NCBI GenBank assembly: GCA_025201365.1
Contig: JAIXMF010000214.1
Coordinates: 1-23,241, forward strand
From: Syncephalis plumigaleata
Lineage: Eukaryota > Zoopagomycota > Zoopagomycetes > Zoopagales > Piptocephalidaceae
Direction of reading: 5' to 3'
Length of the DNA: 23,241 nt
Under the pieces are notes generated by a model. It worked only from the letters and a program-made list of their open reading frames with translations, did no database searches and was not told the DNA's origin. Below, in pieces: positions 7,827-15,853 of this stretch. Position 1 is the first letter of the stretch; every line of letters starts with the position of its first letter. Both the position numbers and the translations under genes were made by a program.

Positions 7827-10146
7827 ATGAAGTTCTCTGCCATTATCGCCATTGCCGTCGCCGTTGTCGCTCTCACCAGTCTGGTCGCCGTTGAAGCTAG
7901 TCCCGTCCTGGAACGTCGTGGTATGTCTGGCCATGACCCTATCGATTGATGTACTAATCGTAGTCTATTGTTTCATTGTCCACCGATGATTAATAATAGC
8001 TGGTAAGTTCATGTATATTAAATGGTTGTTTTGACGTGCTAATCACATCGTAATGTTTATTCTACCTATTATGATGCTAACTATAGAGGGTAAGCTAGTT
8101 TATTGGCCATAGCAAGAATTATGCTAATAGTAATATAAATCATGCGTGATTACCATTTCAAGGGCCCGTAAGTTATCATTTTGATTGTAATAAACTAAAT
8201 ACTAACTACAATTTGTCACACAATCGGTATACTTGTCTACCACAGTGCGTAGGTTATCATTGTGATTGTAATCTATGAATGTACTAATCACGCTATGACA
8301 CATGATCCACGTACACTTCTATATGATAGATTGTAAGTCATTATTCTGACCGTAATGAGTGAGATACTAATTACAACGTGGCACATGATTTCACTATGAT
8401 AGAAAGTAAGTTATCATCCTGACTGCAATGAATCGACGTACTAATTTTAGTATGACACATGATCCATGTATGTTCCCGTATGATAGATCGTAAGTTATCA
8501 TTCTAATGATGCTGTACGGTGCACTAACTACAATATGGCACATAATACATATGCTTGTATACGATAGAGCGTAAGTTATCATTTTGGCAGTAACCTATGA
8601 GGTACTAACTACACTATGGCACACATTTCATCTGCGTTTTTGTATAATAGAACGTAAGTTATCATTTCTGATCGTAATCTATGAGGTACTAATCACGCTA
8701 TGACACACGATCCACATACGTTCTTGTATGATAGAGAGTAAGTGATCGCCTTAAACCAACGTACGATGTACTAACTGTAGTATGACACGCGATCCATGCG
8801 TATGTCCCGGTATGACAGTGTGTAAGTTATCATTCCATTTATAAACTATTGTATACTAATGATGATGTGACACTCTATCCATACGTGTATCTGTCTATAA
8901 CAGTGTGTAGGTTACCGTTATGATTGTAATGAATGGATGAGTACTAACTATGATATCGGACATGATCCACCTATGTTCATGTATGATAGTATGTAAGTAA
9001 TCATTCCGCTCATAATACCTGATGTACTACTAACTGCGTTGCACATAATCTATACGTGTTTTCGTATGATAGGAAGTAAGTTACCATTTTTACTGTAAAG
9101 AATGAATGAGTACTAATCACGTTATGGCGCATGATCAACGTATGTTCCTGTATGATAGAACGTAAGTTATCATCTCGATTGTAATCTATAGATGTACTAA
9201 GCATGATATGACACACGATCCACACACGCTCCTGTACGATAGAGTGTAAGTGAATATGGCTGGCTGTAATGTACGACGTACTAATTATGCTATGATATGC
9301 GATTTACACATGTCCCTGTACGATAGGACGTAAGTCATCATTCCGGTTATAACTATGGTATACTAATTACACTATGACACACGATCCACACGTTCCTGTA
9401 TGATAGAAAGTAAGTAATTATTCTGATTGCAACGTATGAAGGTACTAATTATACCATGCCACATGATCCATATATGTTTTTGTATGGCAGCCTGTAAGTG
9501 ATCATTCTGGCTGCAATGAATGGGATGCTGACTACAATACGGCGCATGATCTACCAATGTTTGTGTATGATAGGGAGTAAGTTACCATTACGACCGTAAT
9601 GAATGAATGATGTACTAATCGTAGCGTGATACATGATTTCCTTATGATAGACCGTAAGTTACCATTCTTATTGTAATGAATGGCGTACTAATTATAACGG
9701 GGCGCATGATTCCTTTATATTTTTGTATGAAAGCTTGTAAGTTGACATTTCAATCGTAATGAATAAGTACTAATCGCAGTATTGACACATAATCCACATA
9801 TGTTTCTGTATAACAGTTTGTAAGTAATCATGCTGGCTATAATGAATGATGTACTAATGATAATATGACACATGATTTCCATACATTTATGGATAACAGT
9901 GCGTAAGTTACTATTCTTGATGATAGCGTATAGATGCATTAATGTTAATACGGCGTATGATCTACCAATGTCCATGTATGATAGGATGTAAGTGATCATT
10001 CTAGCTGCAATGAATGGCGTACTAACCACAATACGGCACATTATCTATGTATGTTTGTGTACGATAGGACGTAAGTTATTATTCTGACCGTAATGAACGA
10101 TGTGCTAATTACAATACAATTTACATCACCTGGACGATAGCGATAA
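7827..10146 (+). CDS. Secreted four-cysteine peptide precursor encoded by single-codon micro-exons (28 coding exons, 59 aa)
   Basis: Exon 1 (7827-7920) encodes a signal peptide (MKFSAIIAIAVAVVAL..., cleavage likely after VEA at residue 24), a short propeptide and a Kex2-type Arg30-Arg31, and ends in phase 1. Micro-exons follow: 8000 CTG, 8087 AGG, 8163-8167 GGCCC. Together with the G from exon 1 these make four whole codons. Then come 23 one-codon exons, by first base: 8246 TGC, 8330 ATT, 8403 AAA, 8487 ATC, 8568 AGC, 8651 AAC, 8735 AGA, 8819 TGT, 8904 TGT, 8990 TAT, 9073 GAA, 9159 AAC; next 9243 AGT, 9327 GAC, 9407 AAA, 9491 CCT, 9574 GGA, 9651 ACC, 9734 CTT, 9817 TTT, 9900 TGC, 9985 GAT, 10068 GAC. 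The last exon at 10141 gives CGA then TAA. Cysteines are residues 36, 43, 44 and 56 (C-x6-CC-x11-C). All 27 internal introns are GT-AG, 70-84 nt. I recognise no family; an effector, antimicrobial or signalling peptide is possible. Confidence 0.85.
8163..8167 (+). other. 5-nt phase-converting micro-exon
   Basis: GGCCC lies between the acceptor TTTCAAG and the donor GTAAGTTATC. The preceding exons leave the frame in phase 1; these five bases complete one codon and add another (GGG CCC), putting every later intron in phase 0. It is the only internal exon that is not a multiple of three. Confidence 0.75.
8168..10140 (+). repeat. Tandem array of 24 homologous ~80-nt introns separated by single codons
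   Basis: Each unit begins GTAAGTTATCATT (variants GTAAGTGATC, GTAGGTTAYC), then TGATTGTAATGAATG-like sequence, a TACTAAY branch box, TATGACACATGATCCA-like sequence and TATGTTCCTGTATGATAG. Intron starts: 8168, 8249, 8333, 8406, 8490, 8571, 8654, 8738, 8822, 8907, 8993, 9076, 9162, 9246, 9330, 9410, 9494, 9577, 9654, 9737, 9820, 9903, 9988, 10071. Lengths are 70-83 nt. The three earlier introns (7921, 8003, 8090) have the same signals but are more diverged. The 5' TATCAT and the 3' ATGATA are complementary in many units. Confidence 0.93.
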
Positions 10147-10410
10147 GCGGTAAGTAATAATCCAACAAGTAATCATACCCATACTAATCCAATATGACTA
10201 CAGGACAAGACAAGGACATCATCAAGTAGATATTATAGGTATTCAAGTCAAGAATGTATTGATGCAAGACCCTTTAGTGTCCATGTCATTCAAGTCATTA
10301 TTCCTTGGTACAACAACAAGCATATCTACAAGTCCCTTCCGCCTATTCATCCATGGTCCTATTACATAAATATTAATCATTGATTGAATAAATATGTAAT
10401 GCTATAGGGC
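10147..10410 (+). other. 3' UTR of the micro-exon gene with one more intron and poly(A) signal
   Basis: After the TAA (10144-10146) the last coding exon ends at 10149. It is followed by a further intron 10150-10203 (GTAAGTAATA ... TACTAATCC ... CTACAG), not of the array family. AATAAA at 10387-10392 is a plausible polyadenylation signal, with the mRNA ending near 10410. Confidence 0.55.
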
Positions 10411-11659
10411 ATTCTTCTACTCTATTCACCGTTCGATTGTTTCTTCTACTCCAGCTATGCTTATTACTTATCGTGTGCCATGAATGTGCATTGTATATCG
10501 AGTGAGGTCATCGAATATTGATTACACGAGTGCTATTTCATCACATATGTCAGTATCCTTAGAACTATGCTTCCTACATATTGTCATTACACTTGGATTA
10601 CAACCTGTCATAACTATGTCTAGTGTTGCTGTATTGCTAGGAACAAAGACAACGTCTACGTTCCTATACTTTAATGCTTACATGATACAACAGCATGGAA
10701 TCGAGTGATGACAACAGCGAGCAATGGGAGTGGCGAAAACACGATTCGATACACATACAAGTGATTACGGAGGACGTAGTCAAGTGTGAAAAAGGGAAGA
10801 AAGAGAAAGAGAGGTAATTGCAACGGACACGTATTCTTCAATAGCACATCGTGGCACCATTAACAATTTGATTTTATTAGCCTATACACACATTACATTT
10901 CTGCGGTTGTTAGCCAAATAATCAGGCAAACGAAATAAAGTTGATTAACTAATAACTATTCATAAAGGATATACTCGTCTCATTGCAATAGTTGATGCCT
11001 TTTTAGCACTTATTAATGCTTATAGTGGAAAGTGACGGGTAAGGAAAGAGAGAATAATCGCCGCTTAGACACGTTTAGAATTACCGCTTTTATATAGATA
11101 CTCCACGAACACACGATCATCTTATACGTAATTAGTATTATTTTATTCGTAATTCAGCGCTGACTAAGCTAGTTACCCTAATAACCAGTATCAACGAGTG
11201 TTGAACAAATGCATGTAGATCAAAGGCCGTTGCGTGATCATGTTACACTGAGTAAATGAAAAATCACGTGATGTTAACATTTCGATTTCTAAGCTTCAAT
11301 CGCGATTACTTTAATATAATACCAGGGCTTGTCAGATGACTATTTTGCAATTACCGGATAGCTATAAGAGAGCGTGCTCCTCGGCAGCCTTCTGTGCTGA
11401 CCGAGCTTACTTCCCTTCTTGCATTCATCTTCTTTTACGCTGCCTTCTAGTCGCCACGTCTTGTTGTCGTATCTTCATATGGATACGATCGTTTCAGGGC
11501 TTTGCTGGGCCTTGCAGATGGATGGATGGATGGATGGATGAAATGACACGTCATTATGGACAGGTATTTCTCCACTCCAATTCCCCTCCTTTTGATGCAA
11601 GCCACTGTAAACTATCGTATCTATATGTTGATTACGACAGTTATACAAGACCATGATCA
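10411..11659. other. Long stretch without a recognisable gene
   Basis: I see no protein family, tRNA or rRNA on either strand. Short open frames at 10484-10708 and 11336-11656 (+) have no domain, no supporting splice pattern and ordinary composition. Elements present are an AATAAAG at about 10935 and a TATATAG at about 11092. There is also a six-copy GATG microsatellite at 11517-11540. Confidence 0.5.
11517..11540. repeat. (GATG)6 microsatellite
   Basis: Six perfect tandem copies of the tetranucleotide GATG in non-coding DNA. Confidence 0.9.
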
Positions 11660-12073
11660 TTAGCAAGTTGCACCGCTAGATAGTCATCCCTCGCATAAGT
11701 ATATGACTGGGTGCAACTAGCTAATGGTTATGGTTGTGGTGGCTAGCTGAGCCATGACTAAGTGGTGGTCATGGCTTAGCAGGGTAAGAGAAATGGAGTA
11801 CTTATACTGAGGAGAGGGTTGAGGTTCGCTATAGGCTTCATACGATGTATGGAAAGAACGTAGAGGTGAGTAGTAGTATCTCTACGTTTCCTCTTCCCCT
11901 CCTTTCCTCTCCCTCCCCTCTCTTTATTGCTTACCTGTGCGTCTACTTTATGTGGTAACACAGGTAAACAATACCCGGGCTACATCTGATCAATGTAGTC
12001 CTTACGTGGTGCATCTAATACATGCCCACGTAAAATGGCAGTCTAATCCAATCTTTATTGGGTTGGACTGCCA
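11660..12073. other. Cluster of consecutive hairpins, candidate structured RNA or foldback element
   Basis: Seven or eight inverted repeats follow one another. (1) TTAGCAAGTTGCACC...GGTGCAACTAGCTAA, 11660-11725. (2) GCTGAGCCATGAC/GTCATGGCTTAGC, 11746-11780, 9-nt loop. (3) A small CATAC/GTATG at about 11839-11850. (4) AACGTAGAG/CTCTACGTT, 11857-11888. (5) TTACCTGTG/CACAGGTAA, 11931-11967. (6) GGGCTACAT/ATGTAGTCC, about 11978-12000. (7) TTACGTGG-GCAT/ATGC-CCACGTAA, 12002-12033. (8) TGGCAGTCTAATCCAAT/ATTGGGTTGGACTGCCA, 12036-12073, a 17-bp stem with a 4-nt loop whose two mismatches fit G-U pairs. A polypyrimidine tract (11889-11927) separates 4 and 5. GTTGCACC recurs at 12106-12113. No known RNA family is recognised. 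Confidence 0.5.
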
Positions 12074-12405
12074 CTTCCAAAACAAGAGCTCTATAATGTT
12101 AACGGTTGCACCAACGATGTACGCTCACACCCTTCTAGAATGGTGGTTGTGATTGCGCTCGTTGTTTGCCAGACAAAGTGCTATTATGCCTCCGCTTATG
12201 AAAGCCCTCTTGGCGTGCCATGCCATTCTAGGGTCATCTACAAGCTGGACATACTATTTATTACAACTCTCTCACTCTATAAAACACATTCCATTCAAAA
12301 TCATTGATTTATTTGCTTTGTTATAATAAAGACGGTATATTACCAATAATTTTATTAAAAAAACCTATTATCTCATTACAATTATTACTGAGTACTTGTC
12401 ATTGC
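12074..12405. other. Intergenic between hairpin cluster and GCL 3' end
   Basis: No gene is seen. CTAGAATGG (12135-12143) is an inverted match to CCATTCTAG (12223-12231). A TATAAAA occurs at 12278-12284 with nothing recognisable after it on the plus strand. The AT-rich tract 12300-12405 is probably the far end of GCL transcription. Confidence 0.4.
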
Positions 12406-12497
12406 ATTTACATCTAAATGGGCAAGTTTTACATCATAACTATTATTTATTCATAAAAATAAAGGGTCAACCGCGTTAATCAGGAGGGAAAAGTCCT
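12406..12497. repeat. Dispersed ~90-bp repeat, copy 2 (in the GCL 3' UTR)
   Basis: This copy aligns by eye with 6777-6870 (ACATCTAAATGGGCAAGTTT, CTATTATTTATT, GCGTTAATCAGGAGGGAAAA). It lies immediately downstream of the GCL stop on the minus strand and supplies its AATAAA (12451-12446). Confidence 0.55.
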
Positions 12498-12500
12498 GTA

Positions 12501-15246
12501 TTATGCAAACTGGCCTAGTAACTCTGGTGCTTTATCGCTACCATTACCAATGGCATCCATGGCTCGTACTAGATCGTAGTTAATCTCTTGACTAACCACC
12601 GAATCATGCTTATAATCCGGATGATTTTGTACAAATTTACGTATCCATGCGGCTGTTGTCATTAATGTACCTAAACAAATAAATAAATAAATAAATAACC
12701 AAAGATATATATATCTCTATTTATGTACTGCAAGTTCACTTACCATTGGCACGAGCACGTATAAATGCAAGATAACGAGAAAGATAACAGCCCGTCTCGA
12801 CATCCATATTAATCGAATTTAAATAGGAATGAATAATTGGAATCAATCCAGGGAATGAGCCCTCCTATAGAATGTCATTCATCGTGATAAGTGGATGTGA
12901 AATCATAGAAGATGCCGTATACAACTAGCTCACCTTTTGTCCATTAATGATCTCATCGATAGACATGAGCTCGTACTCATCCTCCACCGGTCCCCATGGT
13001 ATATCATCGGTGCCCATGACTTGTTTGCGGAAGTAGAATTTCTCATTGAGTACCGCTCCTCGATGATGTGCTCGTTTCATATTCTCATCCACCTAGTTGT
13101 AATAGCAGCTTAGTATCTCTATGATGTGTACACATTAGTAGTCCATGTCAATGTATTCACCTTAGACATGGGAATGTAAAAGTTAAGATTAAAGCTAAGC
13201 ATGGCTCGTGTTAATAATACGACAAAGATGGCGAATGCTGCATTCTCAAAGTCTGTCAGTTGTATCTCCATCGATCGGAATTCAACTCGCCAACCGATAT
13301 CCGCATTGGGTGGTGGTGGTTTGAATCGCATTGTTTGCCAGTTGGTCGATTGAATATTCTATGAATCGTGTATGGCTGGTTAGTATAGAGTGACTACACT
13401 CACTCTACTCGTGTATTAACTATACAATGAATGTACCTCAAAATGATCAGATGATTTGCTGTTGTCTTGCTCGACGAGTTCACGATAAATGACAAGTGGA
13501 TCACGTATAAATAAATGGGCAACATGACGTGCAAGTCGTTCATCCACATCTACATGATCATTATTATTAGTATTGTTGTTGTTGTTGTTGTTGTATTAGC
13601 ATCTCATTAATAATCTACTAATCATCAACACTCACCATTATCCATCAACTGCTGACATATATCTTTATCGTAGACTAGATCAATGTCATTATATTCAGGA
13701 CGTAGTTGTTTATCCGTTGATATATAACAATCAATCGAGTCATAGCGTGACTTATTAATAACGAAACGATCATGCTCCAATGGCTATTCATAGGGTAGAT
13801 ATAGTTATATTAGTGCTGTATTGTTTCCATTAACTATTGTGATATATCTACCTTAATACCGCGTTCCTCATCGGTACGATCATCTACACTCTGAGCAATG
13901 ACACTCCATCGACAATCGACATCGGCCAGGTAACCACGGAAGATGGGGGCAGCTGCCGTCAATGCCAACTATAGACAACGGAACATTCAGTATGCACATC
14001 CATAAATATCCATACTCCATTCACTTACCATAATGGGTCCAACCGGTGCCAATTGATCATAGAGACGACGTGCCTCCACGATATTACACGCTTGAAAGGT
14101 GATTTGCAAGCATGAACAACCCATGCCAAATACCATAGCATCCATGTAGATGTGATCGGGTAGAGCGGCACCTTGAGCTGCTTCTTCATCCTCGGCAAAC
14201 AGATTACGATGTACAGGAATGGTGGGATCGTGGAATGGACGCGGTGTATTTACATCGTGGAATATAGGCATATTAATGGCTACCTTGGATCCACGTCGTC
14301 TTCGAATGTTTGCCGTTAATGTACTGGATATGAGATAGGGTTAGCGCGACATACACCTCGTGACATCATAATGACACTTACGGAAATCGAGCATGTGGGT
14401 TGATAGCCTCATCCGGTACAAATAGACTATGACTGGACTGGCCTTCAGGTTCGGAATGAGGATCGAGAAACACGCCCGGTGCACCTAATCGTGGAAAACT
14501 AGTCATTGAAATGATAGTCTCGTTGGGTTTCAAGTATTCTCGTACAAGTGAACGTCTAATAATAATGATAATGATGAAGATAATAGTAAAGCATTAGAAT
14601 ATGTATTACTATGTAGTGTAGTCATTATTGTTTCTACATTACCTTAATTTCATATTGAGTTCAACATTGAGTAATGAATTAAGATCGCCATTATAGGGCA
14701 CACCCGGTGTACCTAATGATTACATAAATGTTCATCATGGTTAGTCAAATAGCTAGAGACTATCACTCGCTATTCAATCATTGTAGTAACATACCCTCCA
14801 ACATGAATCGACCATATTCAGGTCGCCAGGCAGTTTTAACCTTTGCCATCTTCCTAGTAGACACGCGATAGAACTATTAAATCCACTGAATGATATTGCT
14901 GATAATGCTATTAGTACTTACTCGGGATCACCTTGAGCCTCTTTCTCCTCCTTCTCCAACTCGGCTAGTATTTCAAACACGCGTAGCGATAGACGTGCAT
15001 TGTGCTGTTCGTCATCATACGATATTACCATATACTCAACCTGACAAGCATAGGTTAACAATGTACGGTATGGAATACACAGTACACGCTGCTTACCTCG
15101 TCTCCCCAACGTAAACGGTCGTGCTGTCGCTCCTTGACTCGGTGGTATATGCTAAGAAACTGTTCAATACCATTTTGACGTACATGATTCGCGTATTGCT
15201 TTGCCTCCTTCCAGTGTAATGGTGTACCCAAGGATAGTAGACCCAT
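12501..15246 (-). CDS. GCLC: Glutamate-cysteine ligase catalytic subunit, 13 exons, 630 aa
   Basis: The enzyme performs the ATP-dependent first step of glutathione synthesis, joining the gamma-carboxyl of glutamate to cysteine, in the cytosol. Minus-strand exons: 15246-15097, 15040-14922, 14853-14795, 14712-14643, 14555-14382, 14323-14029, 13968-13852, 13783-13636, 13549-13437, 13358-13161, 13092-12934, 12864-12744, 12670-12501. They sum to 1,893 nt, in frame throughout. Family blocks include [75 protein letters not shown] with [16 protein letters not shown], and [20 protein letters not shown] followed by [21 protein letters not shown]. This is the eukaryotic GSH1/GCLC type, of ordinary length. 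The ATG at 15246 is the start: the frame stays open upstream but has no ATG and is low complexity. Two introns carry microsatellites. Confidence 0.95.
12677..12698. repeat. (AAAT)n microsatellite in a GCL intron
   Basis: About five tandem AAAT/AAAC-type units in the last GCL intron, next to its acceptor on the minus strand. Confidence 0.8.
13573..13594. repeat. (TTG)7 microsatellite in a GCL intron
   Basis: Tandem TTG trinucleotides within the intron between the eighth and ninth GCL exons. Confidence 0.85.
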
Positions 15247-15471
15247 ATTGGTGAGAGGACACGAGTTGAATGAGGAATAGTAGTAACAACAAGAGCAACA
15301 GCAACGACTAATGAGACTATCAAATACGTCACAGAAAGAAGAGGAAGGTAAAGAAGGTAAAGAAGTGGTGGTAGTGGTGGTGTTTACGAACAAAGATTAA
15401 TAGGATGCTGAGTAATCCTTATCAATTATGCTGATTAATCCATCAATGATATTTCGATAATAAAGTTGTAG
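15247..15471. other. GCL 5' flank
   Basis: This is the promoter and leader of GCL on the minus strand, with low-complexity GGTGGTAGTGGTGGTG and GGTAAAGAAGGTAAAGAA (15344-15381). No other gene is seen. Confidence 0.4.
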
Positions 15472-15627
15472 CTAATGTCTCATTGCGGCACCCTTGTCCT
15501 TACGAACACTGTGAATAATCTGAATGTAGTTCAGACATGCTGCCATATCCCGATTCCATACACGATAATCAATAGCTACTTGTAAGTACATGACATGGCA
15601 ATATCCAACTATACTAGTACACTTGTA
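15472..15627 (-). pseudogene. Fanzor/TnpB-like nuclease relic, copy 2
   Basis: A 51-residue open frame retains YKCTSIVGYCH, close to the DE-Y-K-TS-x-x-C-x-x-C ribbon entry of Fanzor/TnpB proteins, then DYRVWNRDMAACLNYIQII, the RuvC-III block. It is preceded by an in-frame TGA and ends MRH-stop. Bases 15500-15567 match 6584-6651 at about 61 of 68 positions in opposite orientation. The catalytic N-terminal parts and the second cysteine knuckle are missing, so it is a decayed fragment. It lies between two minus-strand genes, GCL and the cysteine-desulfurase-like gene. Confidence 0.6.
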
Positions 15628-15853
15628 TCATCTACCTTATAGAATTGACGATGATAGTTATCGCTATCAATAAATGATCCATTACTGAATACTGAATTGT
15701 TATTATTGTCATGCTGTGTCAATTGGCATTTCTACGCTAATAATGATGTTAACAATTGTGTAAATCTATTTATTAATAAACTGCACAAGTGAAAGGATAA
15801 ATGCGCAAATTGGATGGAAAAACACTGTATCATAGCAATTGACTGCTTGTTAA
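15628..15853. other. Spacer downstream of the selenocysteine-lyase-like gene
   Basis: Non-coding by eye. The part at about 15762-15835 weakly resembles the dispersed repeat of 6777-6870 and 12406-12497 (shared AAAGGATAA and TATTTATTAATAAA-type cores) and includes a minus-strand AATAAA for the gene ending at 15854. Confidence 0.35.

Noticed and set aside
8394-10041. Minus-strand open frames within the array (for example 8394-8582, 9715-10041)
   Set aside because: They are translations of the reverse complement of the repeated introns, with the same short phrase recurring and no starts or domains; shadows of the intron array.
8168-10140. CRISPR-like or ordinary minisatellite array
   Set aside because: The repeat units are about 80 nt with 3-nt variable spacers, far from CRISPR geometry. 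Each unit has complete splice signals in one orientation and the triplets join into a frame with a signal peptide and a correctly placed stop.
10484-10708. Possible small protein gene (+)
   Set aside because: No domain, signal peptide, splice partner or conserved motif is visible; length is within chance for AT-rich DNA.
11336-11656. Possible 106-residue protein gene (+)
   Set aside because: It contains the translated GATG microsatellite and unstructured cysteine/serine stretches, with no family resemblance or promoter context.
11928-11967. U1 snRNA 5' end (CTTACCTG)
   Set aside because: The match is eight bases only. The TTACCTGTG is locked in a 9-bp hairpin with CACAGGTAA, and no Sm site or U1 stem-loop order follows.
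15247-15393. N-terminal extension of glutamate-cysteine ligase
   Set aside because: The upstream frame is open but has no ATG, is a run of Thr, Ser, Cys and Tyr from low-complexity DNA, and the family normally starts at [10 protein letters not shown].
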